Below, in pieces: positions 17,942-26,013 of a DNA stretch of 42,956 nucleotides. The translations under genes were made by a program, and so were the position numbers. The notes below the pieces were generated by a model. The model was given only the letters and a program-made list of their open reading frames with translations, did no database searches and was not told the origin of the DNA. The first letter of the stretch is position 1, and each line of letters starts with the position of its first letter. Source of the stretch: an uncultured Candidatus Poseidoniales archaeon (GTDB lineage: Archaea > Thermoplasmatota > Poseidoniia > Poseidoniales > Thalassarchaeaceae); contig CABXDN010000010.1 of assembly GCA_902511005.1 (NCBI GenBank), positions 1-42,956 on the forward strand. Reading direction: 5' to 3'.

Positions 17942-18961
17942 TTAGCCGAAGAGGTCCCCGAGTCCACCGAACTCTTGTTCCTCCTCTTCCTCTTCTTCCT
18001 CTTCAGTAACTTCAGTCACTGTTTCAGTCGCATTAGAGGATGCAACCGATTCACTAGCCGCTGACGCAGCAGCACCAAGTGCTGCCGACAATTCTTCGTC
18101 TAGTGCTGAGGAATCTAATTGGCCTGCTAGGGCCAAAGCACGCGCATTGGCACGTGATATGAATAGAGGCGCAGTTGTTTCATTGGTAACTCCAGCCTCA
18201 ACAGCAACTGATAGAGCCTCTCCACTTGCTTTCGAAAGCAGTGTAGGCATCGTTTGCTCAGAGAACCAGCGCATGTTACATGCGAGGTTAAATGCCCCTG
18301 ATGTTGCTGTAATAATATCTGTACGAACTTGGTCTAAGTCAATATTTAATGCAGATGCAGGGAAAAAGAACCCTTCTTCTATAGCACCGGTTAGGATAAT
18401 ACCAATTTCTATTGGGTTAATGTCTAATTTTGCAAGCATTATTCCCAGATCTGCCGAGATAGGCTCGCCTTTCTCAACAACAGTAGTGGTTTTCTGAATT
18501 GCGACTTTACCCTTATCAATTTTAGCAGGTATTCCAACAGCATTGAATTCTCCAACAATTGGTCCTGGACCAAATGTAGTCGGTCCTTTTTCGACTACGA
18601 TATCCATAGGTGCTAATTCACCTTCTTTAGCTGCACGCCCTTGACGTGTTTTTTCTAATTCGATAAACAATTCAAAAGGATTTAAATTTTCAGATTGAAC
18701 AATACATGGTTGTACCGCGCCTTCCATTAAAGTTTCTAATTCTTCATTAGAGCGGCCAGAATTCTCCCAAGCTAGTCTAATCAGAGTTTTCTTAGCCATT
18801 GTAATTTTCATTGAATCTCTTAGGTTACTTCTCATATCTAGCATATTACTGGCAGGAACGCCACCAACATCTACGATTCCAACAACTCCGTCAGAGTTTA
18901 GTACTTCTGTGAGTTCTCCGACTCTATCCTTTTTCCAAGGCGCGATTTTTGGTGCAATCAC
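17942..18961 (-). CDS. rplP0: Ribosomal protein P0 (uL10), stalk base
   Basis: A 339-residue P0. Its N-terminal domain binds 23S rRNA beside uL11 (IAPWKKDRVGELTEVL; later ALTLIRLAWEN-like core). An archaeal insertion domain follows (MDIVVEKGPTTFGPGP region). Helices for L12 dimers lie between about 225 and 300, and the acidic tail ends EFGGLGDLFG like that of L12. The start is GTG, sharing GTGA with the rpl1 stop codon, which implies translational coupling. The length is normal for archaea. Because its uL11 partner here lacks an N-terminal domain, the stalk base must be built differently from usual. Confidence 0.96.
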   Translation of the reverse strand: MIAPKIAPWKKDRVGELTEVLNSDGVVGIVDVGGVPASNMLDMRSNLRDSMKITMAKKTLIRLAWENSGRSNEELETLMEGAVQPCIVQSENLNPFELFIELEKTRQGRAAKEGELAPMDIVVEKGPTTFGPGPIVGEFNAVGIPAKIDKGKVAIQKTTTVVEKGEPISADLGIMLAKLDINPIEIGIILTGAIEEGFFFPASALNIDLDQVRTDIITATSGAFNLACNMRWFSEQTMPTLLSKASGEALSVAVEAGVTNETTAPLFISRANARALALAGQLDSSALDEELSAALGAAASAASESVASSNATETVTEVTEEEEEEEEEQEFGGLGDLFG

Positions 18962-19602
18962 TCAATCACCTCCACTTTTATTGAAGGCCCCATTGAAGTT
19001 TTAACGTAGCATGATCTAATATTTCCTGCGCCACGTTCTAATTTACTAGTTACTCTAGTCCAGATAGCCATGGCATTAGCAGTTAATTCATCGGTTCCTT
19101 GTATACGAGAACCAAATGCAGCATGGAAAGTAACTTTGTCTCGTGACCTAACAATAGTTGTATTTTTCAAACCTGCAGCAATCATAGCAGGGTCTAGCGT
19201 AGGAGGGACTGGACGTGGCATTTTTCCACGAGGACCCAAAACTACACCGAGAAATCTTCCTACTGTTCCCATGTGTGGTATTTCGGCCAAGAAGAAATCA
19301 TATTGTTTAGCCATTTTACGAGCTTGTTGGCGATTTCCACCTAAATCTTCGATAGTTGTTGGATCAATTACGCTAATTCCGGCAGCACGTGCTTTCGTAG
19401 CCATCTCACTACCAGCGAACATTGCTATTCGTACATCTTTTCCTCTTCCTGAAGGTAGACGTACTTCTTCTTGAATACGATTTACTGGATTCTTCAAATC
19501 TACGTCTTTGAGTGTTATAGCCATCTCAAAAGATTCTACGAACTTACGTTCTGGTGCGTTCTCTAATGCTTCTTGGATGGCGTTTTGGATATTTTCCTGC
19601 AT
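18958..19602 (-). CDS. rpl1: Ribosomal protein L1 (uL1)
   Basis: A 214-residue L1 of normal archaeal length. Recognisable family segments include the N-terminal helix ending FVESFEMAITLKDVD, RLPSGRGKDVRIAMFA, GRFLGVVLGPRGKMPRPVPP and the RNA-contact region near GSRIQGTDE. It forms the L1 stalk and helps release E-site tRNA. In several archaea L1 also represses its own operon by binding mRNA; I did not find a convincing L1 target here. The ATG is preceded by a strong ribosome-binding site. Confidence 0.97.
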   Translation of the reverse strand: MQENIQNAIQEALENAPERKFVESFEMAITLKDVDLKNPVNRIQEEVRLPSGRGKDVRIAMFAGSEMATKARAAGISVIDPTTIEDLGGNRQQARKMAKQYDFFLAEIPHMGTVGRFLGVVLGPRGKMPRPVPPTLDPAMIAAGLKNTTIVRSRDKVTFHAAFGSRIQGTDELTANAMAIWTRVTSKLERGAGNIRSCYVKTSMGPSIKVEVIE

Positions 19603-19609
19603 ATTTATT

Positions 19610-19616
19610 CACCTCC
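19610..19616 (-). promoter_or_regulatory. Ribosome-binding site of rpl1
   Basis: On the minus strand GGAGGTG lies seven bases before ATG 19602. It is among the strongest sites in the window. Confidence 0.7.
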
Positions 19617-19656
19617 GTGGTTAGCGAGGTTTCCCTCTCCCACAATTCGTGATAAC

Positions 19657-19935
19657 TCAGCTAAAGTGTTCGCTGAATTCCCCCTTGCTCATACGTTCGA
19701 GTGCTTCTTTTGGAGCAAAGCCCTCAACATTAACTCTCATAGCTACACAAGTTCCCATAACTTCACGGCAACGTGCATACAAGTTCGCACCTGTTAGGCG
19801 CTCTTCTTGTTCTGTAGCAATCTTTTTTATTTGATCCATTGTCAAATTTTCAGATGCTTCTTCCCAGGAACCATTACACTTCTTTTTGCCAAGCGCTTGG
19901 ACGACTTTGTGTGGTGTCTCATTACGTGCTGACAT
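19657..19935 (-). CDS. rpl11: Ribosomal protein L11 (uL11) reduced to its C-terminal domain
   Basis: A 92-residue protein matching only the second half of archaeal L11. LTMDQIKKIA, the REVMGTCVAMRVNVEG segment and APKEALERMSKGEF correspond to the rRNA-binding C-terminal domain and archaeal tail. The first 30 residues align with the interdomain stretch. The normal N-terminal domain, with its glycine/proline-rich PPLGP-type loop contacting elongation factors and P0, is absent, and usual length is about 155-165. The 85 bases between it and spt5 cannot encode it in any frame. An AGGAGGT seven bases before the ATG shows that this start is genuine. Gene order (spt5-rpl11-rpl1) confirms identity. 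Confidence 0.88.
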   Translation of the reverse strand: MSARNETPHKVVQALGKKKCNGSWEEASENLTMDQIKKIATEQEERLTGANLYARCREVMGTCVAMRVNVEGFAPKEALERMSKGEFSEHFS

Positions 19936-19942
19936 GTGTGTT

Positions 19943-19949
19943 ACCTCCT
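19943..19949 (-). promoter_or_regulatory. Ribosome-binding site defining the short L11 start
   Basis: On the minus strand AGGAGGT is separated by seven bases from ATG 19935. Its strength and position argue that the shortened L11 is initiated here rather than being a remnant of a longer gene. Confidence 0.75.
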
Positions 19950-20020
19950 ATGATTGTATCCCGCCGACTTACCTTCACTATTTGAGCGTGTTGCGTTAGT
20001 CCTCGGTCTCCTATATCTGA

Positions 20021-20887
20021 TTATTCAACACGTTGAGTAACACGTACTTGATCCGCTCTTACTGTTAACGCCACCGGAACTGCGGCTTCGAATAGCTCTA
20101 CAGTAACCTCTTCTTTAGACTCAGTGACACGAATTACACGTGCAGACTGGCCTCTAAATGCTCCACCATGAATTTCTACAATACATCCTTCTTCAATTCC
20201 AGATGTAGCAGCTTTTGGTTCTAGGTATGGCAGAACATCTTCTAGTGGAGATTCTCCATCCAAAACTTTCCTACAATTCTTGATTGGAGTTGTAGAAACA
20301 CCAGCTCGACCAATTAGTTTCTCCACATGATGGAAAGCAGAAGCTTCAACGAAAATATATCCTTTCATATAATTTGGACTCAATACTCCGTAAATTTCTC
20401 CTTGAATATCCATTAAAGAACCACTCCCGGAAAGTCTAGCTTGTATTTCTCTTGCTACGTTTTGTTCTTGACCAATACTGGTCTTCAATATGTAGAGGAA
20501 AGATGCAACATCTCCATACATATCTCTAAGACTTGGAGTGATATATTCTTTCTTCCCAATCATCCCTGGGTCTACCCATTCTGAGTTTTTGTAGAGAGTT
20601 TTTGGAGTCACTTCATTACTTTCCGCAATGAAAAGAAGTGGAGTAACTTCTAGTAGAGAGTTACCCATTGCAATTCCTCTTGAGTTTCCAGTTCTAACAT
20701 GTTGTAACATTTCTGCTGGAATTCCGGTTGATTCAACAATTCTTGAAACTACAGCGTCTAAGTCAGTAGGGTCTCCGTAACCATAGATTCCGTCCCATGC
20801 TCCAGGTAAGTCAGCGACTTCATCAGCCCTCTGCATAAGTAGAACTTTTTCTTCATGGCGAACAAATACAGTAAACGCATCAGACAT
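20021..20887 (-). CDS. spt5: Spt5/NusG with N-terminal Nudix-like domain
   Basis: A predicted 288-residue protein, about twice the usual archaeal Spt5 length. Residues from about 120 hold the NGN domain (FLYILKTSIGQEQNVA, NYMKGYIFVEA) and a KOW domain (GCIVEIHGGAFRGQSARVI), which clamp RNA polymerase during elongation. Residues 1-115 look like a Nudix fold: FTVFVRHEEKVLLMQRA, LPGAWDGIYGYG, SRIVESTGIP and VTPLLFIAES. The Nudix box is degraded: the REUXEEXGU core reads SRIVESTGI and the upstream metal Glu is not evident, so hydrolysis is doubtful. The domain may bind a nucleotide or RNA end; that is inference. I prefer ATG 20887 over GTG 20896. It sits in the normal secE-spt5-rpl11 position. 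Confidence 0.85.
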   Translation of the reverse strand: MSDAFTVFVRHEEKVLLMQRADEVADLPGAWDGIYGYGDPTDLDAVVSRIVESTGIPAEMLQHVRTGNSRGIAMGNSLLEVTPLLFIAESNEVTPKTLYKNSEWVDPGMIGKKEYITPSLRDMYGDVASFLYILKTSIGQEQNVAREIQARLSGSGSLMDIQGEIYGVLSPNYMKGYIFVEASAFHHVEKLIGRAGVSTTPIKNCRKVLDGESPLEDVLPYLEPKAATSGIEEGCIVEIHGGAFRGQSARVIRVTESKEEVTVELFEAAVPVALTVRADQVRVTQRVE

Positions 20888-20904
20888 TTCAATCACTCAA
20901 TTAT

Positions 20905-21168
20905 TTATTTTGTTAACCATTCAAAGAATGAAGGAAGTAGATTATCCATTAGGTATAACATAACGAAACCAATACCTCCAAGGACAAACATACCTATTCC
21001 ACAAACGATAACGGTTTGACGAAATTCTTCTTTAGAAGGCTTTCGAGCCATCTTCAAAATTCTAGCATAAGAACCAGTTTGAAGGCCACGAACACGGCTT
21101 TCAATTTCATCTTGTAAGCCTTGGACTCTGTCCTCAACCGCACTAGTGTTTGAGTTCTCAATAGCCAT
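20905..21168 (-). CDS. secE: Preprotein translocase subunit SecE (Sec61 gamma)
   Basis: An 87-residue protein with an amphipathic helix (YARILKMARKPSKEEFRQT) and a single membrane span at about 53-74. This is the standard SecE/Sec61-gamma layout that clamps SecY. The N-terminal extension of roughly 35 residues is charged and helical (VEDRVQGLQDEIESRVRGLQ). It is followed after eight bases by the Spt5 gene, as in most archaea. It is cytoplasmic-face anchored in the membrane. Confidence 0.92.
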   Translation of the reverse strand: MAIENSNTSAVEDRVQGLQDEIESRVRGLQTGSYARILKMARKPSKEEFRQTVIVCGIGMFVLGGIGFVMLYLMDNLLPSFFEWLTK

Positions 21169-21237
21169 ACCTTTCCCTCAGAAGCAGCACGGCGACCGAC
21201 CGACCTCATTTAAGCACGTCGGGAGAAACGTTGGGAC

Positions 21238-21245
21238 GTATATAC
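21238..21245 (-). promoter_or_regulatory. Possible TATA box for the secE-spt5-ribosomal operon
   Basis: GTATATAC lies 70 bases before the secE ATG in the 96-base gap after ftsZ. If used, it would give a leader of about 45 bases. The leftward cluster could also be read from ftsZ. Confidence 0.35.
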
Positions 21246-21264
21246 CCTAACTGAATATAAATTA

Positions 21265-22383
21265 TCAATTAATGAACTCAACAGTTCTAGTTTTGAGATT
21301 ACGCATTTGTGTATGTAATGCCGCCCCATGTATTTGTTCTGACTTAACTCCAGTTAATACGAGCAGTACACGTATTTCATCTCCCATTGAAGCATCAGTA
21401 GTAGCACCCAGAATTATACGTGCATAAGGATTAATTCTATCTCGAATAATCTTTGCACATTTTTCAGTATCTCCTAACGAGAGACCAGGTCCGCCGACTA
21501 CATTAATCAGGGCTCCTCTAGCATCTGAAATATCAATATCTAATAGTGGAGAATGAAGTGCTTCTTCAGTTGCCTTCTCTGCACGATCTGGTCCGTTTGC
21601 TTCTCCTAAACCAATCATCGCAACTCCGCCCCCATTTTCCATTACTGAACGCAAATCTTGGAAATCAAGATTGACAATACCTTCCTTAGCAATCATTTCT
21701 GAAACACCCGAAATAGATCTCATCAGTAATTCATCAGCAACTCTGAATGCTGCATCCAAGGGTAAGTCTCTCACTCCTTCTACTTCTAGTAGTCTTTCGT
21801 TTGGAAGTACAACTACGGTATCACAGACTTCTCTTAATCTCTCAAGGCCCCACTCTGCATTTTGTCTCCTAAGTGCACCTTCGGAAAGAAATGGATATGA
21901 AACTACTGCTATTGTTAACGCCCCAGCAGCCCGAGCTAGTCTAGCTATTACATGAGCAGAACCGGTACCAGTACCTCCTCCTAAACCAGCGGTAATGAAT
22001 GCCAAATCACACTCTTCGACTTCATTTTTTAGAGATCTTTCAGATTCATATGCTGCCTGTTCGCCTTTCTCAGGATCTCCTCCCGCGCCTCTTCCTCTTG
22101 CCGATCTACCAATAAGTACCTTATTTTGCACACCTACTCTAAGTAAATGCTGAGCATCTGTATTTATTGCCATTCCTCTGACATATGTATCATCAAATAA
22201 TCCCTCTTGTTCCAATCTGGCTACTGTATTAGAACCACAGCCTCCACAGCCGAAAACTCGTATTCTTGGTTGAAGCGAAGATAGCAACTGAACAAGCTCC
22301 GAATCACTCTCAGTATCTATGGGGGCAGACGGTATTCCTTCATCCTCTTGAAGTTCTAATACACGGTCGATGATATTCTTCAC
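21265..22383 (-). CDS. ftsZ: Cell division protein FtsZ
   Basis: A 372-residue tubulin-family GTPase. It shows the nucleotide-binding GCGGCGSNTV, the tubulin signature GLGGGTGTGSAH, and the T7 synergy loop (NLDFQDLRSVM) that completes the catalytic site in the neighbouring subunit. The N-terminal extension is about 35 residues. The C-terminus is short, ending KTRTVEFIN, which could be the partner-binding tail. FtsZ forms the division ring. The start is a GTG with no clear ribosome-binding site; the exact start is uncertain, but all domains lie downstream. The location upstream of secE follows a common archaeal order. Confidence 0.96.
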   Translation of the reverse strand: MKNIIDRVLELQEDEGIPSAPIDTESDSELVQLLSSLQPRIRVFGCGGCGSNTVARLEQEGLFDDTYVRGMAINTDAQHLLRVGVQNKVLIGRSARGRGAGGDPEKGEQAAYESERSLKNEVEECDLAFITAGLGGGTGTGSAHVIARLARAAGALTIAVVSYPFLSEGALRRQNAEWGLERLREVCDTVVVLPNERLLEVEGVRDLPLDAAFRVADELLMRSISGVSEMIAKEGIVNLDFQDLRSVMENGGGVAMIGLGEANGPDRAEKATEEALHSPLLDIDISDARGALINVVGGPGLSLGDTEKCAKIIRDRINPYARIILGATTDASMGDEIRVLLVLTGVKSEQIHGAALHTQMRNLKTRTVEFIN

Positions 22384-22471
22384 GAGTCACAGGCGGATTA
22401 GACAGAGGATAACCGTTACCCTTGTAAGAAGGCGTTTAGTTACTGTTTCATCATTTAATTGAATCAACGAA

Positions 22472-23152
22472 TCATAATTCTAGGAGCTGTTTCCTAGTAC
22501 TATTGAACCTAACTAAGAACGTGTAAACTCCCCCCCAAGCAGATACGGCTAATGCAGCCGTCATTCCATTTAACTCCGTATTACCCAGTAATATATATTC
22601 TAAATATTCGTTGTATGATACAATATCTATCCCTGAACCTCCCGTATACGCTTGCATAGCGGCAATTAGAAGCCCTAAGAGGGTAACAATCATACGATCA
22701 GCTCGGGAAAATCCCCCGTATATTCTATCCAGTCCTACTGATTGAGCCTGTGTTCCCATATAAGATCCTAGAAGAGTTAGAAGTCCAGCAATTAGACCTG
22801 CATCTGGATTACTTACAAATGAAGCATTCATTCCAATTGCTACCAATAACCCAACATCAACAATACGGTCTATAGTATGGTCAAGAAAATCGCCATATGG
22901 TCCGTCTGTCCCCTGATGTCTTGCTAATGCGCCATCTAGTGCATCAAACACTCCAGCGATTAAAACAAGAATTACAGCAGCAACAATCATCAAGGCCCCA
23001 GTAGTATTTATCTCCGCTATCGCCAGGACGTAGAATCCAACAAGCGAGACTAGTAATGATGTCCAAGTTAGTACAGAGGGGTCAAGGTCGCCCAATTTTA
23101 GCACAATTGGTTGTATTGCTTTTGTCCATGTACCTCTCATTTTCTCAAACAT
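22472..23152 (-). CDS. CDP-alcohol phosphatidyltransferase (likely ether-lipid headgroup synthase)
   Basis: A 226-residue protein with about six membrane spans. It carries the complete family motif D-x2-DG-x2-AR-x8-G-x3-D-x3-D (from DALDGALAR to FLDHTID). The enzyme replaces CMP of a CDP-activated lipid with an alcohol such as inositol phosphate, glycerol phosphate or serine. Archaeal relatives of this size are often archaetidylinositol phosphate synthases, but the headgroup is not decided by sequence alone. The start at ATG 23152 is supported by GGAGG six bases upstream; a longer reading to 23182 overlaps adk. It is tightly coupled to the kinase gene. Confidence 0.88.
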   Translation of the reverse strand: MFEKMRGTWTKAIQPIVLKLGDLDPSVLTWTSLLVSLVGFYVLAIAEINTTGALMIVAAVILVLIAGVFDALDGALARHQGTDGPYGDFLDHTIDRIVDVGLLVAIGMNASFVSNPDAGLIAGLLTLLGSYMGTQAQSVGLDRIYGGFSRADRMIVTLLGLLIAAMQAYTGGSGIDIVSYNEYLEYILLGNTELNGMTAALAVSAWGGVYTFLVRFNSTRKQLLEL

Positions 23153-23153
23153 A

Positions 23154-23696
23154 TTATTCCTCCATTCTCCCAATCCAGTCAATATCTGTGTCTACAGTAG
23201 ATGGTTTGAATCCATCTGTAATCCAACTGTGAATAGATTCAAAAATTGCTTCTTGTTTTATTTCCGAGGTATCTAACTCTAACCAACCATTTGAGCCGAT
23301 TTTATCATTCCATGGTCCACCAATCAATTCCCATTCCACATTCCCATTTATTTTTTCTTTGGTATACCCTCTACTTTCCAATCTTTTTTGTAAAATATCT
23401 GGTTGGCACCGTAAGACAATGGTATAATCACAAGGAAGTTGATGACTCAGGTGTCCGTCTATTATTACTATATTTTCTGGTTTTCTAGACCAAGATTTTT
23501 CTAATTCAAGACATAATTTTTCGATATCTACGGGCCTAGAGTTATCTAATGTGTCAATTTCACCCAAGCAGTTGTGTTCTTTTGCTAATGATTCTAAAGA
23601 AATAATATTATATCCATTTCTTTCAAGTAAAGATGCAACTGTTGTTTTTCCAGTCCCTGGCGTTCCACTAAGTGCTAGTCTAAACACACTTCCCAC
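23154..23696 (-). CDS. AK6/Fap7-type adenylate kinase
   Basis: A 180-residue P-loop kinase. Walker A is GTPGTGKTT (10-18). The SLESLAKEHNC and DTLDNSRPVD segments match the AK6 (Fap7/hCINAP) NMP-binding region. IVIIDGHLSHQLPCD carries the family's DGHxxH-type motif. These enzymes phosphorylate AMP and, in eukaryotes and archaea, also assist late small-subunit ribosome maturation with uS11. The start is GTG 23696 or GTG 23687; the sequence does not settle it. The stop codon lies one base before the phosphatidyltransferase ATG, so the pair is an operon. Confidence 0.88.
   Translation of the reverse strand: MGSVFRLALSGTPGTGKTTVASLLERNGYNIISLESLAKEHNCLGEIDTLDNSRPVDIEKLCLELEKSWSRKPENIVIIDGHLSHQLPCDYTIVLRCQPDILQKRLESRGYTKEKINGNVEWELIGGPWNDKIGSNGWLELDTSEIKQEAIFESIHSWITDGFKPSTVDTDIDWIGRMEE
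23159..23163 (-). promoter_or_regulatory. Ribosome-binding site inside the end of the AK6 gene
   Basis: On the minus strand GGAGG, within the last codons of the adenylate kinase, lies six bases before ATG 23152. It decides the start of the phosphatidyltransferase. Confidence 0.65.
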
Positions 23697-23753
23697 ATTA
23701 TCTCCGGCGTCGGTTTAACGGATGAATCCTCCCTATTGCAGGCGTAACATTGA

Positions 23754-23761
23754 CTTAATTA
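23754..23761 (+). promoter_or_regulatory. TATA-like box of the cation exchanger gene
   Basis: CTTAATTA is centred about 24 bases before ATG 23781, with no ribosome-binding site between. This fits a leaderless transcript. Confidence 0.45.
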
Positions 23762-23780
23762 TCGTTCCCGCAAGTAAATA

Positions 23781-24905
23781 ATGGTAGATGCTGCGAGTAT
23801 AGTTAGAGCCTTTGATCCACGTGAAAGTAAATTGAATATTTTATTGCTAGCCGTTCCAGCAACCGTCTATTTTAATTATTTTCAACATGATGAAAACCTT
23901 TCGTTCATTACTTCTATGATAGCAATAATGCCATTAGCATTTTTAATGGGTAAAGCTACAGAAGAAATTGCTCTAAGAACATCAGAATCAGTTGGTGGTT
24001 TACTCAACGCAACATTTGGGAATGCGGCTGAAATAATAATTTGTGTTTTAGCTCTTATGACGGCAGCAGAGAATGCGGGTACAGAAACCGAAGAGATAAT
24101 GATAAACATAGTACAAGCGAGTCTAATTGGTAGCATTCTTGGGAATTTATTGCTTGTAATGGGTCTTTCATTTGTTTGGGGGGGACTTCATCATTCAGAG
24201 CAAAAATTTTCTGAAACTCAAGTAAGTTCCAATGGTTCACTTCTACTATTGTCGGTTATTGTTTTAATTATTCCAACAGTATTCAATTTCACAGTTGATG
24301 GTACCGCTGGCGATGATGGTGTTGAGAAACTATCTCATGCTGCTGCTGTAGTTCTTCTAGCAATATACGGTTTCTTTCTTTTATTTCAGCTCAAAACTCA
24401 TTCTCACCTTTTTGCGACAGAAAATGTTCATCATGAAGATCCGAATATGGATCAGAAAGATGCAATAATTTTACTCGTTATTGCTACAATTTTAGTTTCA
24501 TGGATGGCTGAGATACTTGTTCATTCAGTAGAATCAGCCGCTGAGGAATATCATCTCCCCTATCTTTTCATTGGCGTTATTCTATTACCTTTATTCGGTA
24601 ATGCAGCCGAACATTTCACTGCCGTATCGGTTGCTGCAAAAAATAAGATGGACCTATCTTTCGCGATATCAATTGGTTCCTCGACTCAGATAGCAGTATT
24701 TGTGGCTCCTCTAATGGTAGTTATTGCTTGGATTCTGGATTTACCTCTAACCTTTGAATTTGGTATACTCGAGACTATAGCAGTATTCCTTGCAGTTACA
24801 ATAGCAAATTTAACGGCAGCCGATGGTAAGTCAAACTGGCTTGAAGGCCTCATGCTCTTAGGTACTTATGCAATTCTAGGCTTAGCCTTTTACTTTCATC
24901 CATAA
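23781..24905 (+). CDS. Ca2+/H+ antiporter, CAX family
   Basis: A 374-residue protein with about 11 membrane spans. It contains the two inverted alpha-repeat signatures of cation/Ca2+ exchangers, NATFGNAAEIIICVLAL near 75-90 and LPLFGNAAEHFTAVSVAA near 273-290. The GNAAE glutamates bind the ion. An acidic/His-rich loop lies between the halves. It should expel Ca2+ in exchange for protons across the cytoplasmic membrane. It diverges from the AK6 gene. Confidence 0.92.
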   Translation: MVDAASIVRAFDPRESKLNILLLAVPATVYFNYFQHDENLSFITSMIAIMPLAFLMGKATEEIALRTSESVGGLLNATFGNAAEIIICVLALMTAAENAGTETEEIMINIVQASLIGSILGNLLLVMGLSFVWGGLHHSEQKFSETQVSSNGSLLLLSVIVLIIPTVFNFTVDGTAGDDGVEKLSHAAAVVLLAIYGFFLLFQLKTHSHLFATENVHHEDPNMDQKDAIILLVIATILVSWMAEILVHSVESAAEEYHLPYLFIGVILLPLFGNAAEHFTAVSVAAKNKMDLSFAISIGSSTQIAVFVAPLMVVIAWILDLPLTFEFGILETIAVFLAVTIANLTAADGKSNWLEGLMLLGTYAILGLAFYFHP

Positions 24906-24914
24906 AACTACTAA

Positions 24915-24920
24915 TTATAA
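24915..24920 (+). promoter_or_regulatory. TATA-like box of the luciferase-like gene
   Basis: TTATAA is centred about 27 bases before ATG 24945. No Shine-Dalgarno sequence is present, which fits leaderless expression. Confidence 0.45.
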
Positions 24921-24944
24921 TAGTGGTTAGAACTCGCGAGATTC

Positions 24945-25976
24945 ATGGAAATTGGTGTTGATAGTTTCGCTGAGGTAAAACTCGATAATGGGCAGAGTTA
25001 TCCAGTTAATAGTGCCCAGTCTATATCTGAGCTTCTTGATCGAATAGAACATGCCGATAAAATGGGTCTTGACGTTTTTGGAATAGGTGAGCATTATCGA
25101 AGAGAATTTCTTGACTCTGCTAATTCAGTGATATTATCAGCAGCAGCATCTCGCACAAAGAATATTCGTTTAACCAGTGCAGTAACAGTTCTCAGTGCAG
25201 CAGATCCTGTAAGGGCATTCCAAAATTTTGCAACCCTCGACCTCGTTTCTTCCGGGCGAGCAGAAATGGTAGTTGGGCGTGGTTCATTCACCGAATCATA
25301 CCCTTTATTTGGCTTGAATTTAAATGAATATGACGAAATATTCTCAGAGAAATTAGATCTTTTATTATCTATTAGAGATAATGAAACCGTTAATTGGTCA
25401 GGTAAATTCAGACCCGCACTAAGAAATCAACAAATATATCCCAGACCTTTACAAGAAAAATTACCTATCTGGTTAGGAGTTGGTGGAACTCCTCAATCAT
25501 TCGTAAGAGCAGGATTGCTAGGTTTACCATTAATGATAGCAGTCATTGGTGGAGAAACACACAGATTCCGTCCATTGGTTGACCTTTACAGAGAGGCCGG
25601 TGAGCGTGCCGGGCATAATCCTGATCAACTAAAAGTCGGACTCCATTCACTAGGATTTGTTGCAAAAGATTCGCAAGAAGCTAGAGATATTTATTTTCCC
25701 GGCTATGCGAAGGCTTTCACTAAAATTGGGAAGGAAAGGGGTTGGCCTCCAGTTACTAGAAATAGATTCGATGAACAAACAGGTCCTCTAGGCGCTTATG
25801 TAATTGGCGATCCAGAAGAAGTCGCCGAGAAAATAATCAGACATAGTGAGGCATTAGGGGGAATCTCACGTTTTTCTTTCCAATTGGATAATGCAGGACT
25901 TTCACATAATCAGTTAATGGATACCATAGGTCTGATAGGAAAAGAGGTTTCACCCCTGATTAATAAGGGACTTTAA
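24945..25976 (+). CDS. Luciferase-like (LLM) flavin/F420-dependent oxidoreductase
   Basis: A 343-residue TIM-barrel protein of the bacterial luciferase superfamily. Signature segments are DVFGIGEHYRREF near 44-56, RLTSAVTVLSAADPVRAFQN, VVGRGSF, and LPIWLGVGGTP near 178-188. Such proteins use reduced FMN or F420 to oxidise small organic substrates. The sequence does not tell which cofactor or substrate applies. It is full length and single-domain. An N-terminal loop (KLDNGQSYP) resembles the substrate-loop region of alkanal-type members. Confidence 0.85.
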   Translation: MEIGVDSFAEVKLDNGQSYPVNSAQSISELLDRIEHADKMGLDVFGIGEHYRREFLDSANSVILSAAASRTKNIRLTSAVTVLSAADPVRAFQNFATLDLVSSGRAEMVVGRGSFTESYPLFGLNLNEYDEIFSEKLDLLLSIRDNETVNWSGKFRPALRNQQIYPRPLQEKLPIWLGVGGTPQSFVRAGLLGLPLMIAVIGGETHRFRPLVDLYREAGERAGHNPDQLKVGLHSLGFVAKDSQEARDIYFPGYAKAFTKIGKERGWPPVTRNRFDEQTGPLGAYVIGDPEEVAEKIIRHSEALGGISRFSFQLDNAGLSHNQLMDTIGLIGKEVSPLINKGL

Positions 25977-26013
25977 CCAATTAATCAAAGACCACATACT
26001 TATCCCTCGTAAT

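Noticed and set aside
19936-20020. Missing uL11 N-terminal domain hidden upstream by a frameshift
   Set aside because: The gap is only 85 bases, none of its frames resembles the glycine/proline-rich L11 N-terminus, and the short gene has its own strong ribosome-binding site.
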